The notes: generated from the sequence alone by a model not told the origin. Positions 17,863 to 27,790 are shown, counted from the stretch's first letter. The stretch is DNA of 35,713 nt from Acidimicrobiales bacterium (GCA_020628065.1 JAHDFR010000003.1:2705-38417); one strand, 5' to 3'. Translations and numbers: made by a program.

Positions 17863-19302
17863 ATGTCCAGTTCAGAGGAGTCGAGGTCGGTATCGCGCCG
17901 TCTAGCGGCTCTATTTGCCATTTTGGCTGCATTTGCCGTTGTGGCCGCAGCCTGCGGTGGCGGTTCGGACGACGCCGAGGATTCCTCGGCCGATACCGAA
18001 GCTGCCGAAACCGAAGAAGAAGCCGAACCCGAACCAGAGCCCGAAGAAGAGGCTATGGAAGAGGAAGAAGCTTCAGAAGAAGAGGAGGCGATGGAAGAGG
18101 AAGAGCACAGCGCCGCCTCATTCGTGAGTCTCCAGTTCGCCCCGGTTGAGGAAGCCGAGAAGTTCCGAGCCATCCTCGACGAAGGCGGCTTCGAGGTCAC
18201 CATCGGTGAGGAAGGTCCCACCATCGACCAGATCAAGGCCGGTGCCGGCTCGATCGACGTCGTCGGTGCCCTTCACGGTACGTTCCCGCCGCTGACGTCT
18301 GAGGACAACATGGCCAACATGGCCGACGTCTTGGACGATCTCAGCGCTGACCGTACCTTCGCCCCGTCCTTTGTTGAGTCCGGTCTGCTGGGCTCGGACG
18401 ACTTCCTGGCCTACGTTCCCTGGGCCCAGGCCACCTACATCATGGCCGCCAACCAGGAGGCCATCGCCTACCTGCCCGAGGGTGCCGACATCGACAACCT
18501 GACCTGGCAGGACCTTTCGGCCTGGTGCCAGGCCATCCTCGACGGTGAAGGTGCTCCGAAGTGCGGCCTGCCGGTCGCCGGTCTGTTCCACCGCTTCCTC
18601 GAGGGCTATCTCTGGCCCTCGTTCACCGGTGGCATGGTTTCCGAGTTCCGTAGCCAGGGCGCTGCTGACATGCTGACCTGGGCTCGCGACGACATGTGGC
18701 CCACCGTGGTCCCCGAGTCGATCAACTACGAGTTCATGCAGGAGCCGCTGCAGTCCGGCGAGGTGTGGGTCGCATTTGATCACGTCGCCCGCCTGATCGA
18801 GGCCTTCGAGGCTGATCCTGAGAACCTGGTTGGCTTCCCGACTCCGTCTGGTCCGGTCGGCCGTGGCTTCATGCCGGTCATCGTCGGTCTGGGTATCCCG
18901 GCCGACGCTCCGAACCCGGAAGCCGGCGCCGCCGTCATCGAGTACCTGACCCGTCCGGACGTTCAGGCCCAGGTGCTTTCCGAGCTGGCCTTCTTCCCGG
19001 TCCTTGAGGGTGTCGACGTCTCCGACCTGCCGCCCGGCGTGCAGATCGAGGCTGAGGCTGTGAACAAGCTGGCCAACGCCCCCGATGCCATCCCGGCACT
19101 GCTGCCGGTCGGCCTGGGCGAGCGTGGCGGCGAGATCAACCAGATCTTCCGCGACGCCTTCACCCGAGTCGTGCTTGACGGCGAGGACATCCAGACCGTT
19201 CTCGATTCCCAGGGCGATGTCCTGCAGGCCCTGCTGGACGAGACCGGTGCTCCGTGCTGGTCACCGGATCCGGCCAGCGACGGTCCGTGCCAGGTCAACT
19301 AG
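17863..19302 (+). CDS. ABC transporter substrate-binding lipoprotein with acidic linker
   Basis: Lipobox VVAAAC-GGG followed by Glu-rich repeat (EEEAEPEPEPEEEAMEEEEASEEEEAMEEEE) then SBP fold-like sequence. GTG 17857 is an alternative start. Confidence 0.85.
   Translation: MSSSEESRSVSRRLAALFAILAAFAVVAAACGGGSDDAEDSSADTEAAETEEEAEPEPEPEEEAMEEEEASEEEEAMEEEEHSAASFVSLQFAPVEEAEKFRAILDEGGFEVTIGEEGPTIDQIKAGAGSIDVVGALHGTFPPLTSEDNMANMADVLDDLSADRTFAPSFVESGLLGSDDFLAYVPWAQATYIMAANQEAIAYLPEGADIDNLTWQDLSAWCQAILDGEGAPKCGLPVAGLFHRFLEGYLWPSFTGGMVSEFRSQGAADMLTWARDDMWPTVVPESINYEFMQEPLQSGEVWVAFDHVARLIEAFEADPENLVGFPTPSGPVGRGFMPVIVGLGIPADAPNPEAGAAVIEYLTRPDVQAQVLSELAFFPVLEGVDVSDLPPGVQIEAEAVNKLANAPDAIPALLPVGLGERGGEINQIFRDAFTRVVLDGEDIQTVLDSQGDVLQALLDETGAPCWSPDPASDGPCQVN
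18013..18111 (+). repeat. Coding low-complexity Glu-rich repeat (EEAMEEEE units)
   Basis: Purine-rich gaagaagaagcc...gaagaggctatggaagaggaagaagcttcagaagaagaggaggcgatggaagaggaagag. Confidence 0.8.
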
Positions 19303-19387
19303 TCTTCACCGACTGATCGTCGACCTGAATGACCGACTCCACAGCTGATGTAGTCTCGGTCTCCGTCCTACGGGACTAGTAAACGAA

Positions 19388-19420
19388 TCGGGCCCGGCAC
19401 CGAGCTGGTGTCGGGCCCGA
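19388..19420 (+). other. Intercistronic hairpin between SBP and permease genes
   Basis: TCGGGCCCGGCACC (19388-19401)/GGTGTCGGGCCCGA (19407-19420): 14-bp stem with one G-U pair, 5-nt loop; about 86 nt after the SBP stop. Confidence 0.75.
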
Positions 19421-19513
19421 CTTGTTCTGTCGCTTCCCGCTTGACGGTCCAGGCCGTTACGGGGACAGTGGTGGCGGCAACGTGCGGTCGAACGGTCACT
19501 CAACACAAACACC

Positions 19514-20995
19514 ATGGCAGATAACAAACAGGGGGATCCGGCACAAAGTCCGGATCATGGGGTTTCCGGCGGAGCAGCAGCACCAGCGACGTCGGCGCCG
19601 CAATCAAAGCCGGAAGCGAAAACCAAGCAGGGGTCACGGCGTCGACTGGTGCCGTATCTTCTGATTGCACCGGCGCTCATTTACTTGGCGATGTTTTTCG
19701 CCTATCCGATGTTTCAAGGACTGATGCTGGCCATCTTCGATGATGACGCCGCGCTGGTCCTGGTCGATGAACCTTCTTTGGACGGTCAAGAGGTTGAGCG
19801 ACTCACCCAGGGAACCAGGCTGAACATTCTCGGCCGTCAAGGAAACCTGTTGACCGATGACTCCGAAGGCACTGAGCTGCTCACCGAACAATGGTTTCTC
19901 GTTGTAGGCGAGTCGGCCGGCGGTGCCGAGGTCAGCGGTTGGGCACCCGAAGCCCGAGTACGAATCCGGGACGAAGCCGCCGATGGGACTCCGCTGGGAG
20001 GCACGATCCGCCCACGACTCGGCGCTGGTTCCGATGAGGCCACTCCGTTGCTGGCCGAGCCGAACGAAACCTCCGAGACGGTAGCCGAGCTCGAACAGCG
20101 GGCACCGGTCACCATCGAGGAAATCGCTGTTCTTGAGGTCTGGTTCCAGGTGCAGGCCTCCGAAGACTCCTCCAAGGTCGCCGGTTGGGCACCGTCCCGC
20201 TTCGTCGAGGTATTCGACGACGAGGAGACCGGGCGGGTGGATGAAGGCTCGGTCGGTGAGTTCACCACCGGATTCATCACCAAAATGTTCAATGACAGCT
20301 TCTTCTCCGATGCCTGGCAGACGACGCTGTTGCTGATGTTGCTGATCCTGCCACTGCAGTTTGTGCTGGCCATGTTGATGGCCCTGGTCATCGATGCCCG
20401 GTTGAAGCTTGGGTCCGGATTTCTGTACATCTTCACCTTGCCGATGGGCATGTCGGACCTGGCGGTCGGCATCTTGTTCTTCTCCATTTTCACCGGCAAC
20501 GGCCTTTTGAACAGCGTCTTGGAGGCCATCGGTATTCTTGACGGCCCCAAAACCTTCCTTTCGGCCGACACCATTCCGTGGATCATCTTCGCCATCGTCT
20601 TGGCCGAGCTGTGGCGAGCGACCTCCATCGTCATGGTGATCATCGTCTCCGGCCTGCAGGCCATCCCCAGGGAAACGTTGGAGGCAGCCGAGTTGTTCGG
20701 CGCCGGCTACTGGCAACGGGTGCGTCACATCATGTTGCCGCTGCTGTTGCCCAGCATTCAGGTGGCGTTGATTCTGCGCACCATCTTGGCCTTCCAGGTC
20801 TTCGCCGTGGTAATCGCACTGAGCGGAGGGGACATCGTGACCGTGCTGGCCAACGAGACGTATCGTCAGTACTTCGAGTTCCGCAATAACAACGTGGCCT
20901 CGGCCTACGCCCTGTTCATCCTGTTGCTCTCCATGGCCAGCGCCTTCTTCTACCTTCGAGCGGTCCGAGCCCAAACGGAGGTGGCCAACACATGA
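19514..20995 (+). CDS. Sugar ABC permease (MalF-like) with large SH3b-like extracytoplasmic insert
   Basis: TM1 LVPYLLIAPALIYLAMFFAYPMFQGLMLAIF then ~190-aa soluble insert, then TLLLMLLILPLQFVLAMLMAL and EAA loop IPRETLEAAELFGAGYWQRVRHIMLPLLLPS. Confidence 0.9.
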   Translation: MADNKQGDPAQSPDHGVSGGAAAPATSAPQSKPEAKTKQGSRRRLVPYLLIAPALIYLAMFFAYPMFQGLMLAIFDDDAALVLVDEPSLDGQEVERLTQGTRLNILGRQGNLLTDDSEGTELLTEQWFLVVGESAGGAEVSGWAPEARVRIRDEAADGTPLGGTIRPRLGAGSDEATPLLAEPNETSETVAELEQRAPVTIEEIAVLEVWFQVQASEDSSKVAGWAPSRFVEVFDDEETGRVDEGSVGEFTTGFITKMFNDSFFSDAWQTTLLLMLLILPLQFVLAMLMALVIDARLKLGSGFLYIFTLPMGMSDLAVGILFFSIFTGNGLLNSVLEAIGILDGPKTFLSADTIPWIIFAIVLAELWRATSIVMVIIVSGLQAIPRETLEAAELFGAGYWQRVRHIMLPLLLPSIQVALILRTILAFQVFAVVIALSGGDIVTVLANETYRQYFEFRNNNVASAYALFILLLSMASAFFYLRAVRAQTEVANT

Positions 20996-21891
20996 CCGAT
21001 AGCTCCACATCCATCTCCCCGTCCTCGCTTCCACCGCTCGATTCGCCGGAGGTCGTTGACCTTCACCGCAAGATGAAGCGGCGAAACCTGCGGGGCCGGC
21101 TGTTCACCTACGCCTCGGCCATCCTCATTGCCCTGTGGATCCTTGTGCCGATCTTCTTTGTGTTCTCCATGGCGTTTACCACCGAGGACACCGTTCGTTC
21201 CTACCCCAAGAACTTCCTGCCGTTCATTCCGTTCTCGACCGAGACGATGACGTTCTTCCTTCAGTCCGAAGGGGTGCTGGAAAGCCTGTTGAACAGCATC
21301 ATCGTGGCCGTGGTGACTCTGGTGTTGTCCACCATCATCGCCGTGCCGGCCGGCTACGCCGTCGCTCGTTACCTGTTCCCCGGACGGGACTTGTTCCGCC
21401 TCGCCGTACTTGCGGTTCGGGCCTTCCCCATTGTCGTGCTTTCGATCCCGTTGGCTGTGTTGTTCCTGAGGGCAGGTCTGTTCGATTCGGTCTGGAGTCT
21501 GGCATTGATGCATACCGCTCTTGCTATGCCCACCACCATCTTGGTGGTGTCGAGTGTGTTTGCCAGTGTTCCTTACGAGCTGGAGGAGGCCGGTCAGGTG
21601 TTCGGGGCAACGCCGCTGCAGTCGTTCCGCTACATCGTTACGCCGCTGGTATTGCCGGGTATCGCCGCATCGGGCCTATTCACCTTCGTTCTGTCGTGGA
21701 ACGAGGTCTTCGCCGCCAGTGTCTTGACCCTTGAGAATCGGACACTCCCGGCCTTGGTGTTGACCTCGCTGGCCAACTCGCCGGACGCCTTCCAGTTCGC
21801 CGGTGGGTTTTTCTTGATGGTGCCGTCCATCATCTTCATGTTTTTCATCCGCAAGTACTTGTTCAACATGTGGGGGCAGGTGTCCAAGTGA
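20992..21891 (+). CDS. Sugar ABC permease (MalG-like)
   Basis: TM-rich; EAA-type loop VPYELEEAGQVFGATPLQSFRYIVTPLVLPG; ATGA overlap with upstream gene. Confidence 0.92.
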   Translation: MTDSSTSISPSSLPPLDSPEVVDLHRKMKRRNLRGRLFTYASAILIALWILVPIFFVFSMAFTTEDTVRSYPKNFLPFIPFSTETMTFFLQSEGVLESLLNSIIVAVVTLVLSTIIAVPAGYAVARYLFPGRDLFRLAVLAVRAFPIVVLSIPLAVLFLRAGLFDSVWSLALMHTALAMPTTILVVSSVFASVPYELEEAGQVFGATPLQSFRYIVTPLVLPGIAASGLFTFVLSWNEVFAASVLTLENRTLPALVLTSLANSPDAFQFAGGFFLMVPSIIFMFFIRKYLFNMWGQVSK

Positions 21892-21954
21892 GAGACTTCG
21901 TCGCTGCCGTCAGCGCCACAATGTCATCCCCGGGAACTGTGTCAGGAGTGCACC

Positions 21955-23049
<1,095 letters not shown>

Positions 23050-23054
23050 TGGCT

Positions 23055-24341
23055 ATGAATAGTGTCGAAGATGTTGATCTCGCCCATAGGGTGGCGGTTA
23101 TGGGTCAGCGGGCCAAGCGGGTCCTCCGGGACAATGATCGTGGCCGATACACCGTCCCTACCGCCAAGCTCTATCCCTTCCAGTGGAACTGGGATTCGGC
23201 TTTTGTGGCTCTCGGTTGGGCCGAGTTCGACCCTGAGCGAGCATGGCTCGAGGTTGAGACGTTGCTGTCGTCCCAGTGGCCTTCGGGCATGGTGCCGCAC
23301 ATCATTTTCTGGACCCAGGAGGATACCTACTTCCCTGGTCCCGATGTTTGGCGGGCCAACCATGGCCCGCAGCCCAGTTCGGGTATCTCCCAGCCGCCGG
23401 TGTTGGCTTCGGTTGTCCGGCAACTGGCGACCGAGAGCGACACGGACAGGGTTAACGCCATGTTTGACGGTCTGAACCGCTGGCATCAATGGTGGCACGC
23501 GGCGCGGGATCCAAAGGGTCTAGGGGTCATCGCCATCTCCCACCCGTGGGAGTCGGGTCGAGACAACCTGCCTGACTGGGACATTCCGGCGGCGGCTATT
23601 GATGCGTCGCAGGTTGGCGAGTATGAGCGGCGGGACACCCAGCTGGTCGACGCCTCCATGCGACCGCACAAGCATGACTACGACCGATATCTGGCCCTGG
23701 TCAATTTCGGGGCCGAGCACGGCTGGGACGACGCCGCCATTGCCGCCGGCAACGAGTTCTGGGTTGTTGATCCGGGTATAACCGCCATCCTGCTGCGGGC
23801 CGAGCGGGACCTGCTCAAGCTGGGGGAGTGGGTTGGCCGAGATGCCGACGAGCTGACTTCAATCAGCACCCGCATCGAGCGGATGGAGGGCGGCTATGAC
23901 CGAATGTGGAATCCTGAAGCGGGAACGTATACCTCGATCGATCTGCGTTCGGGTGAGTACGCCACCACGGGTACTTCGGCTTCGTTCCTGGCCCCCTACG
24001 CCGGTGTGACCGAGCGGACGCCTGCTCTGATCGATGAACTGGCCACCTGGTCTCAACACTGTCCCTATCTGGTCCCGTCGTTTGATCCTCGGGACAGTCG
24101 CTTCGAGCCGAACCGATACTGGCGCGGACCGGTGTGGGCCATGGTCAACTACATGATTGCCACCGGCTTGGCCGAGACCGGGGAGGATGAGTGGGCCGAA
24201 AAGGTCCGGTTGTCGACCCGGCAAATGATGCTGCACTCCGGTTTCCCCGAGAGCTTCAGCCCGACAACCGCTGAGTCAGTCGGCGGTCTGCACTTCGCCT
24301 GGACCGCTGCCATTTGGCTGGCGTGGCTGCATAAGCTGTAG
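23055..24341 (+). CDS. GH63-like glycoside hydrolase (mannosylglycerate/glucosylglycerate hydrolase-type)
   Basis: YPFQWNWDSAFVALGW, WPSGMVPHIIF, HPWESGRDNLPDWD, YWRGPVWAMVNYMIATGL, GFPESFSPTTAESVGGLHFAWTAA resemble GH63 (alpha/alpha)6 enzymes. Start 23055 ATG or 23049 GTG. Confidence 0.78.
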   Translation: MNSVEDVDLAHRVAVMGQRAKRVLRDNDRGRYTVPTAKLYPFQWNWDSAFVALGWAEFDPERAWLEVETLLSSQWPSGMVPHIIFWTQEDTYFPGPDVWRANHGPQPSSGISQPPVLASVVRQLATESDTDRVNAMFDGLNRWHQWWHAARDPKGLGVIAISHPWESGRDNLPDWDIPAAAIDASQVGEYERRDTQLVDASMRPHKHDYDRYLALVNFGAEHGWDDAAIAAGNEFWVVDPGITAILLRAERDLLKLGEWVGRDADELTSISTRIERMEGGYDRMWNPEAGTYTSIDLRSGEYATTGTSASFLAPYAGVTERTPALIDELATWSQHCPYLVPSFDPRDSRFEPNRYWRGPVWAMVNYMIATGLAETGEDEWAEKVRLSTRQMMLHSGFPESFSPTTAESVGGLHFAWTAAIWLAWLHKL

Positions 24342-24357
24342 CGATCCGGGAGCGGTT

Positions 24358-24372
24358 GGCGCGTTTCGCGCC
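24358..24372. terminator. Possible small bidirectional hairpin between convergent GH63 and ArsR genes
   Basis: GGCGCG-TTT-CGCGCC between stops at 24341 and 24378; no T-tract. Confidence 0.4.
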
Positions 24373-24377
24373 GGCTT

Positions 24378-24743
24378 CTAGGCGGTTGGGGTGATCTGCC
24401 CGAGGCTGATGGCCGAACAGATTCGTTCCAGTTGATCTGGGCGGAGGCGGAACCACGCCCATTTGCCTCGTTGTTCCCGATCGAGAATCCCGGCCGCTAC
24501 CAGTTGTCGCAGGTGATGGCTGACCGTTGGTTGGCTCTTGCCGACGGCCTCGGGCAGGTCGCAGGCGCAGACTTCGCCGTCGAGTGCCTGACCGATAATG
24601 GAAACCAGCCGTAGCCTCACCGGGTCGGCCAATGCTTTCAGAACAGCCGCCATGTCGTCGGCCGCTTCTTCGTCGAACGCCGGAGCGAACAGGGGTGAGC
24701 AGCAGGGCTCGGCCGTTGTTGGGCGTTGCTCTGTCGAAGTCAC
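24378..24743 (-). CDS. arsR: ArsR/SmtB-family metalloregulator
   Basis: wHTH ALADPVRLRLVSIIGQALDGEVCACDLPEAVGKSQPTVSHHLRQLVAAGILDREQRGKWAWFRL; N-terminal EPCCSPL. Start GTG 24743 inferred (ORF extends to 24809). Confidence 0.88.
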   Translation of the reverse strand: MTSTEQRPTTAEPCCSPLFAPAFDEEAADDMAAVLKALADPVRLRLVSIIGQALDGEVCACDLPEAVGKSQPTVSHHLRQLVAAGILDREQRGKWAWFRLRPDQLERICSAISLGQITPTA

Positions 24744-24795
24744 CAACCCAGTTTGCCACGTCGACAAGTAACGTGACGTATCGATGATGGTCGAA

Positions 24796-24849
24796 TTGAC
24801 CGATGTCACTTCATATCATATTGACAAGCATCAAATTGATAGATATCAA
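24796..24849. promoter_or_regulatory. Putative ArsR operator cluster (TTGA-N6-TCAA boxes)
   Basis: TTGACAAGCATCAA (24821-24834), TTGATAGATATCAA (24836-24849), degenerate TTGACCGATGTCAC (24796-24809) in the arsR-arsI divergent region. Confidence 0.65.
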
Positions 24850-24932
24850 TATGAGTAGCCTTTACTACTCGCAACTTAGTTCTCGCAGCTTAATTTTCGC
24901 AGCGAGAGCAACGACAGAAGGATCAGAACCCC

Positions 24933-25391
24933 ATGCGTCTCCAGCTAGCCCTCAACGTTGATGACATCGACGCCGCCGTCGACTTCTACTCAAAGATGTT
25001 TGCCACCCAGCCGCAGAAGCTCAAGCCGGGTTACGCCAACTTCGCCATCGAACAGCCGCCACTCAAGCTGATTCTCTTCGAAGGCGCCGGCGACAACGGA
25101 TCCATCAACCACCTGGGAGTCGAGGTTGAAACCTCAGCCGACGTCGTGTCAGCCGAGGCGCGGCTCAGCGAAGCCGGTCTCTCCACCACTGGCGTCGACG
25201 AGACCATCTGCTGCTTCGCCGAGAAAGCCGAGACCTGGCTTCAAGGCCCCGACGGCAACCGCTGGGAGTGGTACGTCAAACAGGGTGACACGGAACAGGC
25301 CGAGTACGAGTTGGTCAACAACGTCAGTGAAGGGTCAGAACAGACAGCCTGCTGTGCCCCGGTCGGCGGGAGTGCCACCAGCTGCTGCTAG
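24933..25391 (+). CDS. arsI: ArsI/CadI-family VOC metalloprotein (C-As lyase-like)
   Basis: MRLQLALNVDDIDAAVDFYSKMFATQPQKLKPGYANFAIEQPPLKLIL, NHLGVEV, vicinal Cys ETICCFAEKAETWLQGPDGNRWEWY, C-terminal ACC...SCC. Confidence 0.85.
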   Translation: MRLQLALNVDDIDAAVDFYSKMFATQPQKLKPGYANFAIEQPPLKLILFEGAGDNGSINHLGVEVETSADVVSAEARLSEAGLSTTGVDETICCFAEKAETWLQGPDGNRWEWYVKQGDTEQAEYELVNNVSEGSEQTACCAPVGGSATSCC

Positions 25392-27790
25392 TTGAAGTCG
25401 ATGATGTCGCTGTCGGCCAGCGAGCTGCGAATATCAACGTCGGCCTTGGCCGCCACATCGGGACAGAACCGTCGAGAGGTCGACTCCAGCACATGGCGAA
25501 CAGTGTCGGCCACGGCAGCGGCATCGGACCTATTGCACTCAACCACAACCGAGTCGTGAACAGTCTGGACCGGCTTTGCCTCGGTGAACGGCCGCAGTGC
25601 CCGATGTAGCTCGCCGTAGGCCGCCAGCATGATGTCGGCCACCCCGCCCTGAATAGGAGCGTTGCGCCAGGCGTTGACCATGGCTCTAGCTCGTTCCCTG
25701 GCCGCTCGACCGAGCAGCCGGTACGCCGTCTCCTCACCGGCCTCGCTAGCAATGGCGACAATGAAGTGACGGCGCAGGGCGCGGTCGTCGAACTGTCTGG
25801 CGATGCTGGACCCGGCGGAGACCTGATCAGGTTCAAGCTGCAATCCGTGCTGAGAAGCGAAGTTCCAGCGAATCCTGGTCAACGCCGGATCGGTCGACTC
25901 GACGGCGGCAATGGCCGCCACGAGAAAAAGGCGATCAAGGTGCAGGTTGAACTGCTGTCGCCGACCGGTCAACGTTCTGCTTGAGAAGGTAAACGGCACA
26001 CCGTCAGAGGTAAGAGCGACCGAAGCCGAATAACCCAAGGTCCAGCGGACTTCGTTCAACAAGCCGTCGTCGTGCAGCCACCGGTCGTGGGCCGGATCGG
26101 CTGTTGGCATCTGGTTGGCAAGCGCATCGGCGATCTCTTCAGCTGATGGCCACCGACTCTCGGCCGCTCGAAGCTCTCGTCGGACCTTGGATACGGTTGG
26201 GAACCGTTCGGCCAACCTCATCGTCAAGGTCCAGTTGATGTCGTTGGTCCGGCCGGCCACGGCGTCGATGTCGGCAATTCGTTGCTCGGCCCAGCGGGCC
26301 GTTCCCGGATAGGTTCGGCGGTAGTCGGCCAGAAGTCGATCAGCTTCTGCAACCGATGTTTCGGTGCCTTCGGCCGACAATGAACGGGCAAGCGAAGCGG
26401 CTCCGGTCCCGTAGGCGATGCCAAAGTTGAGGGCCTTAGCCTGCTGTCGTAGCCGTTTGAGTCTGGCAGGGTCGCTGGCCGCCAACTGTTCGGGGTCAAC
26501 GCCGAACATGGAGGCCGCGGTAGTCATGTGAACGTCGGCCCCCTGTTCAAATGCTTCCCGCAGCCCGTGGTCTTCGGCTACCTGGGCCAGGTACCGAAGC
26601 TCGGCCTGACTGAGATCGGCATACACAAAAACCCTGTCTTCGCCCGGCGGGCGGCAGAAAGGTTTCATGGCCGGGGTGAAGTTCTGGGCGTTGGGATTTC
26701 GGCTGGCCAACCGTCCGGTGTTGGTGCCCACCACCTGGAGATATTGCGGGCGGAGCCGGCCGTCGTCTTGTAGGTGCTCATGCATCGACTCGCCGTAGGT
26801 GGTCAACGTTTTGCTCAGCTGGCGGAATTCCAGAAGTGATTGGCATACATCGCCACCGATCTCGCGCAGCACCGATGCTGTCACCGAATCATGTCCGGTC
26901 AGCGGCCGGGCATGCCCGAAGCGGCCTTTGGTCCATGCCTCCACCTCGGTCCGAGCCCACTTGTTCAAAGCATCACGGACCTGCAGATCGGACGCCGGGT
27001 TCCATGCCGGCTCGATAGATGCGTCGAACAGTGAACCCTGGCCCCCTCCGGTCAGCAACGCCAGCCGGCTGAGCACCTCTGTTCGGTCGTGTTGCATACG
27101 GTCCAGTTCGGACTCCCAGCCAGCCCAGTCAAATGGGAGCCCTGTTCGCTCCATCTGGTCAAGGAACGGTCGGGCGTCCTGTTCGATGTCACACACCGTT
27201 TCCAGCCCGGCTTCTTTCAACTCGGACCGGATCCGGTCGGCCACCCACAAGGTGTGTACCGCATCGGCCGCCGCATAGCTGATCTGTTCGTCGGTCAGAT
27301 CGCTGGTGGCGTCGTAGGACGTCTGGGTGGTGCCTTTGCCCTCGGCTTTGAGGCCCAGGTAGTGCTCGGTGGCCCAAGCCAGGCTGTGGTACCAGGTAAA
27401 ACCGCTGCGGCCCTGGTAAATCAAGGCGTCGGCCAACATGGCGTCCCACCACCGGATGCCGGTGGTGGTGTCTCCGGTCAGCCAGATCGCCCTATCGAGG
27501 ACTCTGGCATCGAAGCCGGCATTCCAGGCATCGGCCTGGACTCCGTCGAGTAACGGAGCCAGTGCGGTTGCCGGCACGTCTCGATTGTCGACGACGAAGG
27601 CTTGTTCTCGGCCGTTGACGTCGCGGGTTGCCACCGACATCACCCGAAGCTCTCCGGCACCGGGACCGCTGATCGGCACTTCGGTGTCGATGGCCATACG
27701 CTCGGCCGAAGCGATGGCTTTGTCCAACGACTCCAACTGGTGGGCAGCGGAAATCAGGGTACACGCAACGTCTCCAGCCGACCCCTTCAT
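25388..27790 (-). CDS. Family A DNA polymerase with 3'-5' exonuclease domain, no 5' nuclease, enlarged polymerase domain
   Basis: Exo motifs AIDTE, NAGFDARVL, YAAADAVHTL; Pol motif A YADLSQAELRYLAQ, motif B RLRQQAKALNFGIAYG, TLTGRRQQ, NAPIQGGVADIMLAAY, motif C VHDSVVVE. Confidence 0.88.
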   Translation of the reverse strand: MKGSAGDVACTLISAAHQLESLDKAIASAERMAIDTEVPISGPGAGELRVMSVATRDVNGREQAFVVDNRDVPATALAPLLDGVQADAWNAGFDARVLDRAIWLTGDTTTGIRWWDAMLADALIYQGRSGFTWYHSLAWATEHYLGLKAEGKGTTQTSYDATSDLTDEQISYAAADAVHTLWVADRIRSELKEAGLETVCDIEQDARPFLDQMERTGLPFDWAGWESELDRMQHDRTEVLSRLALLTGGGQGSLFDASIEPAWNPASDLQVRDALNKWARTEVEAWTKGRFGHARPLTGHDSVTASVLREIGGDVCQSLLEFRQLSKTLTTYGESMHEHLQDDGRLRPQYLQVVGTNTGRLASRNPNAQNFTPAMKPFCRPPGEDRVFVYADLSQAELRYLAQVAEDHGLREAFEQGADVHMTTAASMFGVDPEQLAASDPARLKRLRQQAKALNFGIAYGTGAASLARSLSAEGTETSVAEADRLLADYRRTYPGTARWAEQRIADIDAVAGRTNDINWTLTMRLAERFPTVSKVRRELRAAESRWPSAEEIADALANQMPTADPAHDRWLHDDGLLNEVRWTLGYSASVALTSDGVPFTFSSRTLTGRRQQFNLHLDRLFLVAAIAAVESTDPALTRIRWNFASQHGLQLEPDQVSAGSSIARQFDDRALRRHFIVAIASEAGEETAYRLLGRAARERARAMVNAWRNAPIQGGVADIMLAAYGELHRALRPFTEAKPVQTVHDSVVVECNRSDAAAVADTVRHVLESTSRRFCPDVAAKADVDIRSSLADSDIIDFN

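Noticed and set aside
18013-18111. Glu-rich repeat considered as tandem-repeat array or CRISPR-like
   Set aside because: It is in-frame coding low complexity (EEAMEEEE), with no spacers.
19634-21034. 466-aa ORF antisense to the SH3b permease
   Set aside because: Q/H/D/G-rich composition typical of the antisense of a membrane protein in high-GC DNA; the plus-strand permease is clearly genuine.
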